64,000 nucleotides of DNA from Methanoregula sp. (GCF_028712425.1 NZ_JAQTQD010000006.1:1-64000); one strand, 5' to 3'. Shown: positions 43,117 to 52,728, counted from the first letter of the stretch. Notes: generated by a model not told the origin, from the letters alone. Translations and numbers: made by a program.

Positions 43117-44697
43117 CTATTTCGTCCGCTTATTCGCCCTGCATGCCTCGACAAAGCCCAGGTAGGGCGGCGACGGTTTTATCGGCCGCGACTTGAACTC
43201 CGGGTGGAACTGGGTGGCAAGGAAGAACGGGTGTTCCGGGAGTTCCAGGCACTCCATCCGGTTCTTGTTTGTTGCCGAGAAGACGAGCCCTGCCTTCTCG
43301 AGTGTGAGGATATACTTCGGGTTCACCTCATACCGGTGCCGGTGCCGCTCGACCACCTGCTCTTCTCCGTAGAGTTTCCGCGCCAGGGTGCCATCGCGGA
43401 TATCGGCCGTGTAGTTGCCAAGGCGCATCGTCCCGCCCAGCTCGTGGAGTCCTTCCTGCTCGGGCAGGAGGGCAATGACATGAGTCCCTTCGCCGAACTC
43501 CTCGCTCGTGGCATCGGCAATGCCTGCCTTGTGGCGGGCATATTCAACGGTTGCCAGCTGGAACCCAAGACAGAGCCCGAGGAAGGGCACCTTATTCTCG
43601 CGAGCGAACTGGATAGCCTCGATCTTCCCTTCGATCCCGCGTTTGCCAAAGCCGCCCGGGATGAGGATGCCGTCATAGTCTTTTAAGGAGCAGCGCTCGT
43701 ACCGCTCGGCATCCAGCCACGCAATCTTTACCTCCGTGGAGAGGGCCCGACCGGCATGCTTGAGCGCTTCCTTGATGCTGATGTATACGTCCTCGATGCC
43801 ATACTTGCTGACGATTGCAACCGTGACCCGGTTCGTGTACTCCTTGTTGACAACCCAGTACCACGAAGTGTCTGCGTCCTTCCGGTCGAGGCCGAGATGG
43901 GCGGAGAGGACATCGGCAATGCCCTCCTTCTCCATCTCCATCGGGACCGCATAGGTGTCCGGAGCGGTTGCTGCCGAGATGACCGCGTTCTGGGGGAGAT
44001 CGCAGAACGCCGAGATCTTGCGCTTGGTGCTGGCGCTCATCGGGTGCTCGCTCCTGCCGACAATGATGTCCGCGTGGAGACCCAGTTCCCGCAGTGCCTT
44101 CACCGAGTGCTGCGTGGGCTTGGTCTTCATGTCGCCCATCGTGTCTGCCGGGATCAGGGTCACATGGATCAGGACAGAATCATGCTCGGGGAGCTCTCCC
44201 CGCATCTGGCGGATCGCTTCCAGGAAGGGCATGCTCTCGATGTCGCCGACAGTACCGCCTACTTCGACAAGGCAGATCTCCGCTTTTTTCCCGTCCGGGA
44301 ACTCCTCATCGGCCGCCAGCCGTATACAGGTCTTGATCTGATCGGTGATGTGGGGGATGATCTGGACAGTGTCACCTAAGAAGGCGCCGCGGCGTTCCTT
44401 CTCGATCACCGTGCGGTACACCTTACCGGTCGTGATATTGTGGGATGCCGTGAGCTCGATGTCAAGGAAACGCTCGTAATTGCCAAGGTCAAGGTCCACT
44501 TCGCTCCCGTCCTTTAAGACAAAGACCTCGCCGTGCTGTACCGGATTCATCGTGCCGGCATCGATATTCAGGTAGGGGTCGATCTTGACCGCGGTGACGC
44601 GGTATCCCCGGTTTTTCAGGATACGGCCCACGGATGCCGCCGTGATCCCCTTGCCCAGTCCGCTCATCACACCGCCGGTAACAATAATGTACTTCAC
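43117..44697 (-). CDS. pyrG: CTP synthase
   Basis: A 526-residue enzyme. The start is the GTG at 44697, preceded by GGGGAG, giving the family N-terminus [20 protein letters not shown]. The synthase domain includes [12 protein letters not shown] and [20 protein letters not shown]. The C-terminal glutamine amidotransferase has its nucleophile in [12 protein letters not shown] near residue 376. It aminates UTP to CTP. It is the first gene of the six-gene operon, so nucleotide, amino-acid and lipid genes share a transcript. Confidence 0.97.
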   Translation of the reverse strand: MKYIIVTGGVMSGLGKGITAASVGRILKNRGYRVTAVKIDPYLNIDAGTMNPVQHGEVFVLKDGSEVDLDLGNYERFLDIELTASHNITTGKVYRTVIEKERRGAFLGDTVQIIPHITDQIKTCIRLAADEEFPDGKKAEICLVEVGGTVGDIESMPFLEAIRQMRGELPEHDSVLIHVTLIPADTMGDMKTKPTQHSVKALRELGLHADIIVGRSEHPMSASTKRKISAFCDLPQNAVISAATAPDTYAVPMEMEKEGIADVLSAHLGLDRKDADTSWYWVVNKEYTNRVTVAIVSKYGIEDVYISIKEALKHAGRALSTEVKIAWLDAERYERCSLKDYDGILIPGGFGKRGIEGKIEAIQFARENKVPFLGLCLGFQLATVEYARHKAGIADATSEEFGEGTHVIALLPEQEGLHELGGTMRLGNYTADIRDGTLARKLYGEEQVVERHRHRYEVNPKYILTLEKAGLVFSATNKNRMECLELPEHPFFLATQFHPEFKSRPIKPSPPYLGFVEACRANKRTK

Positions 44698-44840
44698 GTG
44701 ATCTCCCCGATTGCTGTATAGGTTGCTCATAATCCGTATTAGTGTTATTGTACTGCGGCGGGGGGAGACCGTTTTTCACACCTCCGGATTTCAATTCCAA
44801 GGAAGAAAGTTCATGTAGACACAGATGAAAAATAAGAGGC

Positions 44841-45536
44841 ATGAAATCCAGGTATTTCCTGACCGTTGTTGCTTTGATCCTGGTCGCAGCACTCGCAATC
44901 CCCCCGGTTGCCGCTGCCACAGGAGCAGATCCTGCAACAGAATACTTCAATATGGCACAGGTTGCCATCGGCAATGGAGAGTATAGCCGGGCTGTCGAAC
45001 TCTTTGACAAGGCACTTTCCGAGAACATGACTCTGATCAGCCAGAGCGATACGCTCATGTATCTCTATAAGGACAAGGCCGCCGCGCTTGCTGACATGGG
45101 AAAATATGACGATGCCCTTACGACCGTAAATGCGGGACTCGTGCAGTTCAAGAACAGTACCGGGATGTGGAACAATAAGGGATACATCCTGTTCAGGATG
45201 GGCCGCTACAACGAGGCCGTTGATGCCTATAGCCAGGCCGTGACCATTGACCCGGCATACGAAAAGGGCTGGATCAACAAGGGCGACGCCCTGGTAAAGG
45301 CCGGAAGGGCCGGCGAGGCAATTGAAGCCTACAACAAGGCCCTCAGCCTGGACCCGGAGAGCAGCTCGGCAAAGGAAGGACTTGCAACAGCCCAGAAAGA
45401 GGCCGGACCCGGTTCAATGCTCATCATCCTTGTCGTCATTGTCATCGTCGCTGCGGGAGCAGCCGTGTGGTATGTCAAGTTCCGCAACGCAGACGCCAGG
45501 GATACAGGTTCCAAAAAGAGCGGAAAGAAAGAATAA
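44841..45536 (+). CDS. Exported TPR protein with C-terminal membrane anchor
   Basis: A 231-residue protein. A signal peptide (MKSRYFLTVVALILVAALAI, cleaved near PPVAAA) leads into four TPR units (for example AVELFDKALSENMTL, WNNKGYILFRMGRYNEAVDA, WINKGDALVKAGRAGEAIEA). A membrane span (MLIILVVIVIVAAGAAVWYV) and a short basic tail end the chain. The TPR domain is therefore outside the cell, held to the membrane. It may act as a scaffold in the envelope. Monocistronic. Confidence 0.85.
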   Translation: MKSRYFLTVVALILVAALAIPPVAAATGADPATEYFNMAQVAIGNGEYSRAVELFDKALSENMTLISQSDTLMYLYKDKAAALADMGKYDDALTTVNAGLVQFKNSTGMWNNKGYILFRMGRYNEAVDAYSQAVTIDPAYEKGWINKGDALVKAGRAGEAIEAYNKALSLDPESSSAKEGLATAQKEAGPGSMLIILVVIVIVAAGAAVWYVKFRNADARDTGSKKSGKKE

Positions 45537-45572
45537 TTTTTCCTGATACATCCATTATCCTTTTTTTGAGGA
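45537..45572 (+). terminator. T-rich terminator between convergent genes
   Basis: After the stop of the TPR gene there are TTTTTCC and then a run of seven T at 45561-45567. Poly-T tracts without a strong hairpin are the usual termination signal in archaea. The thioesterase gene ends from the other side seven bases later. Confidence 0.4.
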
Positions 45573-45578
45573 TTCTGT

Positions 45579-46016
45579 TTATTTCGTTTCTTTGGTTACT
45601 GTGAATGCAGCAGAAGTCCGTGAGAGCAGGAATCTCTCCCCACCGTTGTCTGCCCAGACCTCGGCCTCGCAGAATGCTACCCGGCGTCCTTTCCTTATGA
45701 CCCGGCCTTCGGCCGTGATCGATCCTTTGCGGATGCCCCGGAGGAAACTGGTAGATTCCGAGATGGTTGCAATCCCCTCGCCATCAGACAGTTGAGTGTA
45801 GATGGCAAGCGCCATCGCTTCATCAGCAAGGGCAACAAGCATCCCGCCCTGGAGCCAGCCCACACCGTTGTGCATGTCCGGCCGTACCTGCATCGCCAGC
45901 TCGGCCTCCCCGTTACCGGCACTCACGACATCAATGTCCATCAGACAGAAGAAGGGGTTTGCTGCCCGGCCGTTTTGCTGTATCCGTTCGCGATAGTTCA
46001 TAGTCTTCTTATGCAT
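45579..46016 (-). CDS. PaaI-type hotdog-fold thioesterase
   Basis: A 145-residue hotdog protein. HNGVGWLQGGMLVALADEAM is the active-site stretch of PaaI/YbdB-type acyl-CoA thioesterases, in which the Asp/Glu in ADEA is catalytic and the Gly-Gly pair binds the thioester. It also has ISESTSFLRGIRKGSITAEG and CEAEVWADNG. It hydrolyses an acyl-thioester that cannot be named from sequence. It stands alone between convergent and divergent neighbours. Confidence 0.9.
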   Translation of the reverse strand: MHKKTMNYRERIQQNGRAANPFFCLMDIDVVSAGNGEAELAMQVRPDMHNGVGWLQGGMLVALADEAMALAIYTQLSDGEGIATISESTSFLRGIRKGSITAEGRVIRKGRRVAFCEAEVWADNGGERFLLSRTSAAFTVTKETK

Positions 46017-46112
46017 CTTTTGCCGGGCGGGGATTAAGATTCCCTTTTTTCGTGCAGGTTCACCCTGCGCAGGGTGCCGGGTTAATAAGCCACAACGATC
46101 GACCTCTCCTCT

Positions 46113-46343
46113 ATGCAGGACACAGAAACCAAAGAGATGCTTGCAGACCTCATCTGGCTGAACGCGGTCATTGCAACGGAACTAATCCAGATCACGGAAA
46201 ATACATCGGCAATCCTCCGGAAATCAGCTCCCCCGGCAAGCTGCCTGACCGAACATCATGCACTGCGAGAAACTGCACTTGCCATGGCAGAGAAGTACCG
46301 GCCCGGCACAATGCTCTCCCAGCACCTCATGAAGCACCAGTAG
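46113..46343 (+). CDS. Uncharacterised small helical protein (76 aa)
   Basis: A 76-residue protein reading MQDTETKEMLADLIWLNAVI at the N-terminus. It is mostly helix by composition, with a conserved-looking hydrophobic face (LADLIWLNAVIATELIQITE) and a His-rich end (HHALRETALAMAEKYRPGTM). No membrane segment or Cys. It lies between the thioesterase and a glycosyltransferase with no clear operon. Family not recognised; ribosome binding site weak. Confidence 0.5.
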   Translation: MQDTETKEMLADLIWLNAVIATELIQITENTSAILRKSAPPASCLTEHHALRETALAMAEKYRPGTMLSQHLMKHQ

Positions 46344-46493
46344 AGTCGTGATCATGGCAGGATTACCACTAATGTTATTGGGAATCTTTCCCAACCATTA
46401 TGCAGGTTATCCTGCCACGATCCTTTCCGTGAACACTGTATTAGTTGCAGAGGACGCAGCAGGGTACGGATCCCGGCCTGACGCATTAAAACC

Positions 46494-47201
46494 ATGATTC
46501 CCGAACCAGCACCCTACCATAGTCTCGTCATCCCCGCCTATAACGAAGAGGCCCGGATCATCCCGCTTCTTGAAAGCATTGCGGAGTTTGACGGAGAACT
46601 CATCATTGTCTGCGATGGAACAGACCGGACCGCAGAGATTGTGAAAACAATCTCTGCCCGCCGCACAGACCTTATCATCCGGTGCCTTGAATTTGATCAC
46701 CGGCTGGGAAAAGGCGGGGGCGTCCGGGCCGGTCTTGCTGCGGCACGGGCACCGCTGGTTGGGTATTTCGATGCGGACGGTTCGACCAGCCCTGGCGAGA
46801 TGCTCCGCCTCTTCTCGGCGCTGGATTCCGCGGACGGCGCAATCGGTTCCCGGTGGGTACCCGGATCCAACCTTACGGTCCGGCAGGGATGGATGCGGAG
46901 GATGGAGAGCCGGGGGTTCAACCTGATCATGAGGATCCTGTACGGGCTCCCGTATCACGACACTCAGTGTGGTGCCAAGGTCTTCAGGAAAGCCGCGGTG
47001 GATGCCGTCCTGTCATCGATGCTCTCCAACGGGTTCGAGTTCGATGTCGAACTTCTCTGGCGGCTTCGTTCTGCAGGATACACAATCGTCGAAGTCCCCA
47101 TAGAATGGCGGAACAAGGGTGACTCGCGGGTGAAGAAGCGGGACATGATCGGGATGCTTGCCGGCCTCATCCGTGTCCGCCTGCACCGGGGCGGGGCATG
47201 A
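46494..47201 (+). CDS. Family 2 glycosyltransferase (dolichyl-phosphate hexose synthase-like)
   Basis: A 235-residue GT2 enzyme without membrane spans. SLVIPAYNEEARIIPLLESI is the nucleotide-sugar site, YFDADGSTSPGEMLRL holds the DxD-like metal motif, and RILYGLPYHDTQCGAKVFRK is typical of ALG5/DPM1-like enzymes, which charge dolichyl phosphate with a sugar for glycosylation. The stop overlaps the start of the following TPR gene as ATGA, so it is coupled to the TPR/ATPase pair, an unusual setting. Confidence 0.9.
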   Translation: MIPEPAPYHSLVIPAYNEEARIIPLLESIAEFDGELIIVCDGTDRTAEIVKTISARRTDLIIRCLEFDHRLGKGGGVRAGLAAARAPLVGYFDADGSTSPGEMLRLFSALDSADGAIGSRWVPGSNLTVRQGWMRRMESRGFNLIMRILYGLPYHDTQCGAKVFRKAAVDAVLSSMLSNGFEFDVELLWRLRSAGYTIVEVPIEWRNKGDSRVKKRDMIGMLAGLIRVRLHRGGA

Positions 47202-49015
47202 CAATGCCGGGACATGAGGTGACGACACGGGAGGCGTTCCGGCTCTTCGAAGACGGCAGGTACCAGGAGTCACTCGCTGTCTGCAACCGGTTGCTGGAGG
47301 CGGAAAAGGACCCGGCTCTCGAAGTCCTTGCGGCAACAAACCTTTACCATACCGGCCGGTTCGAGGATGCCGAGGTATTCTTCCGCGACCTGGCCGTGAG
47401 GATGCCGGACTCATCGTATGTCCACAGTTATCTGGGAAAAGTACTGGAGGCAAGGGGCGATGATGAGGCGACATCCGAATATGCCGCGGCAGTGCGGCTG
47501 GACCCTGCCAACCAGGATGCCCTGAGGAGTTATGCCGGGTACCTCCTCTCCCGCAACGACTTCCGGGGAGCTCTGCCATTGTTGTTCCATCTCACGAAAC
47601 TGGCTGGAACAGAGAAGGATACCGGTAACCTGGTGCGGGCACTTATTGGCTGTGGAAGGGGGGATGAAGCGCTTGCGATCCTCAAGGCGCAGGGAGGGAT
47701 ACAGGCGTTCGTATCGGAATACATCGAAGCGCTCCTCCAGGTACAGGACTTCCGGGCCGCATCAGAGCACGCGCATTCTGTATGGCAGTCAACACACGAC
47801 CCTGCCATGCTCCGGATCTCTCTTGATGCATGTGCCCGGTATGATACCGCCACGGCGCTCGAAACCTATGCTTCTGTCCTGCAGGAGCAGCCGGACGGAC
47901 CGCTGTTCTTCGACTATGTCCATGCCCTCCATTCCGCGGGAAGGCCCCGTGATGCACTGAAGGCTGTGTTCGACCTCCTCACTCTCTTCCCGGACGAGCC
48001 GGAGTACCGCCTTGCCGAGTGCGACCTGCTTGGTGCTACCGGAGATACGGCACGGGCACTGGAACGGTACGGGCACCTTGTGCAGGATGAGCTGGCTGCC
48101 AAAACCGACATGGTCATCCTCGGGCGAATCATTGGCGGGTACCGGAGGTTCCTGACCCGGACCCTGCCCGCAGATGAAGCGGAGCGCCATCTCCTCAAGA
48201 CCGTATCGCGTGACCTGAACGTGGTGAGCCTGCTTGAGACCGCCCGGTTCTACGAGGAGACCGGAAATCCTGCCATGGCCCGATCCTGGTATTACCGGGC
48301 ATACCGGGCGGACTTCCTTGCCGGGGGGCCGGACTATGCGCTATTCCTTGCAGCAAACGGGGAGGAGCGCGAGTGCGAGAAGGTGATGATCTATATCCTG
48401 TCCAATGTCCGGAAAGGGTCCGATCTTGTACGGGTGGCTGCCCTCATTGTTGAGGGGACCGGCAGGATGCACACCATGAAGCGCCTTATGGAATTGTTGA
48501 TCCGGAAACTGGAGGACCAGGCAGAATCACTCACCACAGATGGCAGGGAACTCCTTGCCAATGCGTTCTTCCATTCAGCGACAAATGCACTGGAGGCTGC
48601 TGATTACCCGGCCTGCAAGTTTCTCTGCCTCCGGGGCATCGATGCCCTGCCGGCCCACCCGAAGACATTACCGATGGAAGACTATCTTGCCCTTCTTGTG
48701 CGCTGCAAGGAGCAGGCTCTTGCGGACAGTCCCGTCCTGCCGGCACACCAGCCAGTGGAGGATCCGGGCACCGCGCCTGCCGGGAGCATCCTCACGGAAC
48801 AACTCGGCCTTTCAGAGCAGGAGCAGAAGATCGTTTCGTTCCTCCGCCTCCACCGGAAGACAAGCGAGATGGAACTCCGCACCCTCCTTGGGACGCGGAG
48901 GATTGCCGGGGTGGTGAACCGGCTGGTACAGAAAGCTGCATCTCGGGGGATCAGCCTGATTGCGAAGAAAGGGATGGGAGAAGACGGGGAGATCTATGAG
49001 TATATCGGATCCTGA
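47198..49015 (+). CDS. Large TPR protein with C-terminal winged helix
   Basis: A 605-residue protein. About ten TPR-like helix pairs fill residues 10-500 (for example AFRLFEDGRYQESLAVCNRL, YLGKVLEARGDDEATSEYAA). A winged-helix domain closes the chain (LSEQEQKIVSFLRLHRKTSE followed by LRTLLGTRRIAGVVNRLVQK). No signal peptide or span, so it is cytoplasmic and likely binds both protein and DNA. It starts inside the glycosyltransferase stop and ends 20 bases into the BrxD-like ATPase gene. That double overlap says the three are made together and perhaps form a complex. Confidence 0.85.
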   Translation: MTMPGHEVTTREAFRLFEDGRYQESLAVCNRLLEAEKDPALEVLAATNLYHTGRFEDAEVFFRDLAVRMPDSSYVHSYLGKVLEARGDDEATSEYAAAVRLDPANQDALRSYAGYLLSRNDFRGALPLLFHLTKLAGTEKDTGNLVRALIGCGRGDEALAILKAQGGIQAFVSEYIEALLQVQDFRAASEHAHSVWQSTHDPAMLRISLDACARYDTATALETYASVLQEQPDGPLFFDYVHALHSAGRPRDALKAVFDLLTLFPDEPEYRLAECDLLGATGDTARALERYGHLVQDELAAKTDMVILGRIIGGYRRFLTRTLPADEAERHLLKTVSRDLNVVSLLETARFYEETGNPAMARSWYYRAYRADFLAGGPDYALFLAANGEERECEKVMIYILSNVRKGSDLVRVAALIVEGTGRMHTMKRLMELLIRKLEDQAESLTTDGRELLANAFFHSATNALEAADYPACKFLCLRGIDALPAHPKTLPMEDYLALLVRCKEQALADSPVLPAHQPVEDPGTAPAGSILTEQLGLSEQEQKIVSFLRLHRKTSEMELRTLLGTRRIAGVVNRLVQKAASRGISLIAKKGMGEDGEIYEYIGS

Positions 49016-50297
49016 ACGGATGGAGAAGAACCGGCTCGAGAGTATCAACATCATCAATGCGCTCCGGCGGGGAACTGTTCCTGCGGGAGGGCTGGAGCGG
49101 ATCGCTGTCGGCCTGGAAGTGGAAGAGGGGGTTATCGGAAAACAGCTGGACTATGTGGCCGGAGGCGGCGGAGACCTCAAGTTCATCCGTGGCGAGTACG
49201 GGAGCGGCAAGACGTTTCTGGTCGCACGATCCCTTGAGATTGCCCGGTCCAAGGGATTCGTCACCTCCCACATCGTGATCTCCCCCGGAACCCCCCTGCA
49301 CAAGCTCCGGGGAGTGTACCAGCAGGTGTGTGCCAACCTCCGGACTACAGGCGAAGAACATGCCCTGAAGGCGATTATCGATACATGGCTCTTCAACATC
49401 GAGGAGCGGATCCTCTCTGTCAGCGGGGAGGCCGAAAACGATGCAGCACTCGAAACTGCAACGGAACGGGAGATCGAGACCTCCCTTGCAGGGATCTCCT
49501 CGCTGAACTCTGCACTTGCCGCCACCCTGCGGACCTATTACCGGGCAAGTAATGCCGGCGACTTCGCGCTTGCCCAGGCAGCACTCGGGTGGATTGCCGC
49601 AGAGCCGAACATTGGCCGGGAACTGAAGGCTAAGGCCGGAATAAAGGGCGACATCGATGATTCGGTTGCCTTCATCTTCCTCCAGGGGCTCGTTTCGATC
49701 ATCCATGGTGCCGGGTACAGCGGCCTTGCGATCGCTGTCGACGAACTGGAGACGACCCAGGCGCTCCAGCGCAACCAGCGCGAGAAGGCGTACCAGGTGC
49801 TTGTCCGGCTCATCGATGCGATTGACAAGGGGGAGATGCCCCGCTGTTTCTTCCTCTTCACCGGAACACCGGCATTGTTCGACGGTTCACGCGGGATCCG
49901 GTCCCTTCCCCCGCTCTACGACCGGATCAGCGTGGCTCAGACCGACGGCTTCACAAATCCCCGGCAGCCGCAGATCCCTCTTTCGAAGTTTGACACGGCA
50001 AAGCTCGAGCTCGTGGCACTCAGGGTCGTGGATGTCTATGCACAGGCCTATTCCGAACCCGACCGGGAACGCATATCCCACCGGTTCATCCGGGCGATGA
50101 TCCGGAAGATTACTACCCGGTTCGGGGGGCGGGTCGACATCATCCCGCGAATATTCTTAAAAGAGTTTGTCGATATCCTCGACAAGTGTGAGCTGTACGA
50201 GGACTATAATCCCCATGATGCCTATGATTTCGATGCCGGCCACCTCAGGGGCGAACTGAAAAAAGAGGAAGAAGCCGTCATGGTTGTCACGTTCTGA
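48996..50297 (+). CDS. BrxD-like (DUF2791) ATP-binding protein
   Basis: A 433-residue P-loop ATPase. Walker A is IRGEYGSGKTFLVARSLE (near 64), Walker B is GLAIAVDELETTQALQ, and a sensor-like FLFTGTPALFDGSRGI follows. The layout matches DUF2791, the ATPase called BrxD in some BREX phage-defence systems and related to Orc/Cdc6-like AAA proteins. None of the other BREX genes (methylase PglX, phosphatase PglZ, helicase, BrxC) is present nearby. Start 48996 has GGGGAG four bases upstream. Its partner appears to be the TPR/winged-helix protein. Role unknown. Confidence 0.85.
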   Translation: MSISDPERMEKNRLESINIINALRRGTVPAGGLERIAVGLEVEEGVIGKQLDYVAGGGGDLKFIRGEYGSGKTFLVARSLEIARSKGFVTSHIVISPGTPLHKLRGVYQQVCANLRTTGEEHALKAIIDTWLFNIEERILSVSGEAENDAALETATEREIETSLAGISSLNSALAATLRTYYRASNAGDFALAQAALGWIAAEPNIGRELKAKAGIKGDIDDSVAFIFLQGLVSIIHGAGYSGLAIAVDELETTQALQRNQREKAYQVLVRLIDAIDKGEMPRCFFLFTGTPALFDGSRGIRSLPPLYDRISVAQTDGFTNPRQPQIPLSKFDTAKLELVALRVVDVYAQAYSEPDRERISHRFIRAMIRKITTRFGGRVDIIPRIFLKEFVDILDKCELYEDYNPHDAYDFDAGHLRGELKKEEEAVMVVTF

Positions 50298-50351
50298 CCG
50301 TCACAGGCAGGATCACCTTTATTTTAAGCCACGACATCACATGCTCTTTCC

Positions 50352-50882
50352 ATGAACGGGATGCGCCTCCTGCTGGTCATTGCTGCCCTTTTGTTCATCG
50401 CGTTACCGGTATCAGCGGAGGTCACCCTCACGATCAATGCTACCCCCGCGTCAGCCCGCATCGGTGATACGATCATCCTGAACGGGACGGTCAGCGGGAC
50501 CACCACCATCGCGGTGTTTCTTTTCCTTACCGGTGATGGTCTTGACACGCGGGGCGTTGCACTCGATAACCTCAACATCCCTGCCGGAAGGGGGATGTTC
50601 ACGACAGCCCCGGTCCAGCTCACGGATGGAACATGGACTTATACCTGGGATACATCCGTGATCCTTGGCACACTAAAATCCGGGATGTACACGGTGTATG
50701 TCGTGGACAGTCCGGTCGACCGTCTCCGCCCGGTGATGCCCCATTACGCAACCGCTGATATTGAATTCCATCCTGCCGCTCATCCCCCGGAGGAGACACC
50801 GCTCCACCCCCTGCTTCCCCTGTGCGCTGTTGTGCTGGCCATGGGCCTGGTCCTGTGGCTGCGTAAAAACCAGGCGTTGTGA
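50352..50882 (+). CDS. Secreted membrane-anchored beta-sandwich protein
   Basis: A 176-residue exported protein. A signal peptide (MNGMRLLLVIAALLFIALPV, then SAEV) is followed by an Ig-like/S-layer-type domain (LTINATPASARIGDTIILNG, VYVVDSPVDRLRPV) resembling the repeats of DUF3821-type surface proteins of Methanomicrobiales. It ends in a membrane span (LLPLCAVVLAMGLVLWLRKN) with a basic tail. It should be a small cell-surface protein. It lies 54 bp downstream of the ATPase, and co-transcription is possible. The 196 bp after it contain a GGGGAG-ACCA-CTCCCC hairpin (50964-50979). Confidence 0.75.
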   Translation: MNGMRLLLVIAALLFIALPVSAEVTLTINATPASARIGDTIILNGTVSGTTTIAVFLFLTGDGLDTRGVALDNLNIPAGRGMFTTAPVQLTDGTWTYTWDTSVILGTLKSGMYTVYVVDSPVDRLRPVMPHYATADIEFHPAAHPPEETPLHPLLPLCAVVLAMGLVLWLRKNQAL

Positions 50883-51078
50883 GGCTATTCCGGGGATCAG
50901 TACTTTTCTGATTCTTCCCCCCTGGACTCTGGATTGTCAGGAGCCCTGGAGCTGCCCACAACTGGGGAGACCACTCCCCTGCTAGAAGTGCAGTCCTGAA
51001 TGGAGAATGATCCTCACCGGTGTCCCGCCACCTGCAGAAAGACCGGAAGAAACAAAATGGAAAAAGAGGTATTACAGA

Positions 51079-52323
51079 TCAAAGGGCGCGCCGGACCTTT
51101 ACGGACTGGGAGTGGGCATGGAGACCTTCCGCTTCCGCAATCGTCTCCACGATATCGCCGATTGCCTCAAGCCCGTCCCGGTCGATGATCTCAACCGATG
51201 CCGTCTTGCAGAAGTGCGCAACATCCAGCCCCGAGTACATCTTCGAGTACCCTGCCGTGGGAAGACAATGGTTGGTGCCGACTGCATAATCGCCACAGGC
51301 AACCGCCGAGTACCGGCCTACGAAGATGGCACCGGCATTCTGCACTTTGGTCACTACCGAGAGGGGATCGGCCACCTGGATTGAGAGGTGCTCGGGTGCG
51401 ACAACATCGGATGCCGCGATAGCTTCGTTAATGTCCTTCACCACCGTATAGCCGGAGTTTTTCAGCGCCTCGACGATGATCTCCTTCCGGGGAGCCTCTG
51501 CTACCATCTTCTCGATCTCTTTTCCCACTTTTACCGGGAGGGCGGGATCGGTCGTGATCAGGATACAGGCAGCATTCGGGTCGTGCTCGGCTTGTGCGAG
51601 AACGTCGGCAGCAACGACCTTCGGGTGGGCCGTACTGTCCGCGATGATCCCAATCTCGCTCGGGCCTGCCGGGAAATCGATCTCCGCGTGCTCGCGGAGC
51701 ATTATCTTTGCGAGGGTAACATAGACATTGCCGGGGCCAACAATTTTCTGGACCGACCGTATGGATTCCGTGCCAAGCGCCATGGCAGCAACTGCCTGTG
51801 CGCCGCCTGCCTGGTAGATCTCGGTGACACCTGCGATGTCAAGCGCAACAAGGGTCAGGGGCTTGATGGGCGGGGGGGAGCAGGCGCAGATCTCCTTTAC
51901 CCCGGCAACCTTTGCGGGAACGGCACACATCAGTGCAGATGACGGGTAGGCCGCCCTGCCACCCGGAACGTAAAGGCCAACCCGGTTCAGGGCTGTGGTC
52001 TTCATCCCGAGGACAACGCCGGGCTCCATCTCCTCGAACCAGAGATCGCGGGGCCGCTGGCGTTCGTGGAAGCGTTCAATCCGGGCATGCGCTTCGATCA
52101 GGGCTTCGACAACCTGCGCATCGACTTCATCGTACGCAGATTCACGTTCCTCATCGGTAACCGCAACATGCTCCAGCGTGCAGTATTTTTTTGCCAGATC
52201 GATGAGTGCGGCATCCCCTTCGTTTTTCACGCGCCCGATGATCCCGGTAACGGTTTCACGTGCATCCTCAAGGCTCGTTTTGCGTGCAGCGAGCCATGCA
52301 TCGATCCCGACTGCCTTCCACAT
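51079..52323 (-). CDS. hisD: Histidinol dehydrogenase
   Basis: A 414-residue zinc enzyme for the last two oxidations of histidine synthesis. Typical stretches are LNRVGLYVPGGRAAYPSSAL, IVGPGNVYVTLAKIMLREHA, DFPAGPSEIGIIADSTAHPK, AEHDPNAACIL and GDYAVGTNHCLPTAG. Length and motifs are normal. It is separate from hisC (39973). Upstream lie three two-hairpin elements (52373-52530), which would belong to its promoter or leader region. Confidence 0.96.
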   Translation of the reverse strand: MWKAVGIDAWLAARKTSLEDARETVTGIIGRVKNEGDAALIDLAKKYCTLEHVAVTDEERESAYDEVDAQVVEALIEAHARIERFHERQRPRDLWFEEMEPGVVLGMKTTALNRVGLYVPGGRAAYPSSALMCAVPAKVAGVKEICACSPPPIKPLTLVALDIAGVTEIYQAGGAQAVAAMALGTESIRSVQKIVGPGNVYVTLAKIMLREHAEIDFPAGPSEIGIIADSTAHPKVVAADVLAQAEHDPNAACILITTDPALPVKVGKEIEKMVAEAPRKEIIVEALKNSGYTVVKDINEAIAASDVVAPEHLSIQVADPLSVVTKVQNAGAIFVGRYSAVACGDYAVGTNHCLPTAGYSKMYSGLDVAHFCKTASVEIIDRDGLEAIGDIVETIAEAEGLHAHSQSVKVRRAL

Positions 52324-52372
52324 AGTGCCAATATTTTCTACTGGAAAGGTTGTTAAGGTTTGTGCATTCGAA

Positions 52373-52420
52373 GAAGTCCATCAGGACTTCGAGAAAGAGA
52401 AGAACGCATCAGCGTTCTTC
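52373..52420 (+). repeat. Two-hairpin intergenic element, copy 6
   Basis: First hairpin GAAGTCC-ATCA-GGACTTC (52373-52390), linker GAGAAAGA, second hairpin GAAGAACGC-ATCA-GCGTTCTTC (52399-52420). Both stems are perfect and both loops are ATCA. It is the left member of a cluster of three in the gene-free stretch 52324-52728, which otherwise shows no gene. Confidence 0.8.
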
Positions 52421-52465
52421 GAAGAATCCTAACGGATTCTTCTCATTTCTCGGGTTTGATAACCC
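52421..52465 (-). repeat. Two-hairpin intergenic element, copy 7 (inverted)
   Basis: Directly abuts copy 6 in mirror orientation. On the minus strand: GGGTT-ATCA-AACCC (52452-52465), linker GAGAAATGA, then GAAGAATCC-GTTA-GGATTCTTC (52421-52442). Confidence 0.75.
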
Positions 52466-52484
52466 TCCAAATTTTGAAGTCCGA

Positions 52485-52530
52485 CAGGCAAGAAGGCCTG
52501 GAGGAGGAGAAGAACGCGGAAGCGTTTTTT
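52485..52530 (+). repeat. Two-hairpin intergenic element, copy 8 (G-U paired)
   Basis: First hairpin CAGGC-AAGAAG-GCCTG (52485-52500), linker GAGGAGGA, second hairpin GAAGAACGC-GGAA-GCGTTTTTT (52509-52530). Two positions of the second stem pair only as G-U, which is stable in RNA but not in a DNA duplex. It could double as a terminator because of its T run. Confidence 0.65.
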
Positions 52531-52728
52531 AAAAGGTTTGGACGGCCCCGTCAGAATCAGGGAGAATCTGGTTTGGAGATTCCAGGATTGTGCAACGGGC
52601 TGGAGCAGGAAGCGCCCATTACATTCATCCTGCTGACGGGGCACCCTGATAATCGTTACCTCCGGCACAAGGGAACAACAAGGGCTATTGCCCTTCAGAA
52701 CGCACATGAATGACAGGAACGTGGGATC

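Noticed and set aside
46494-50297. A complete BREX defence system
   Set aside because: Only a BrxD-like ATPase is present; methylase, PglZ, BrxC and helicase are absent.
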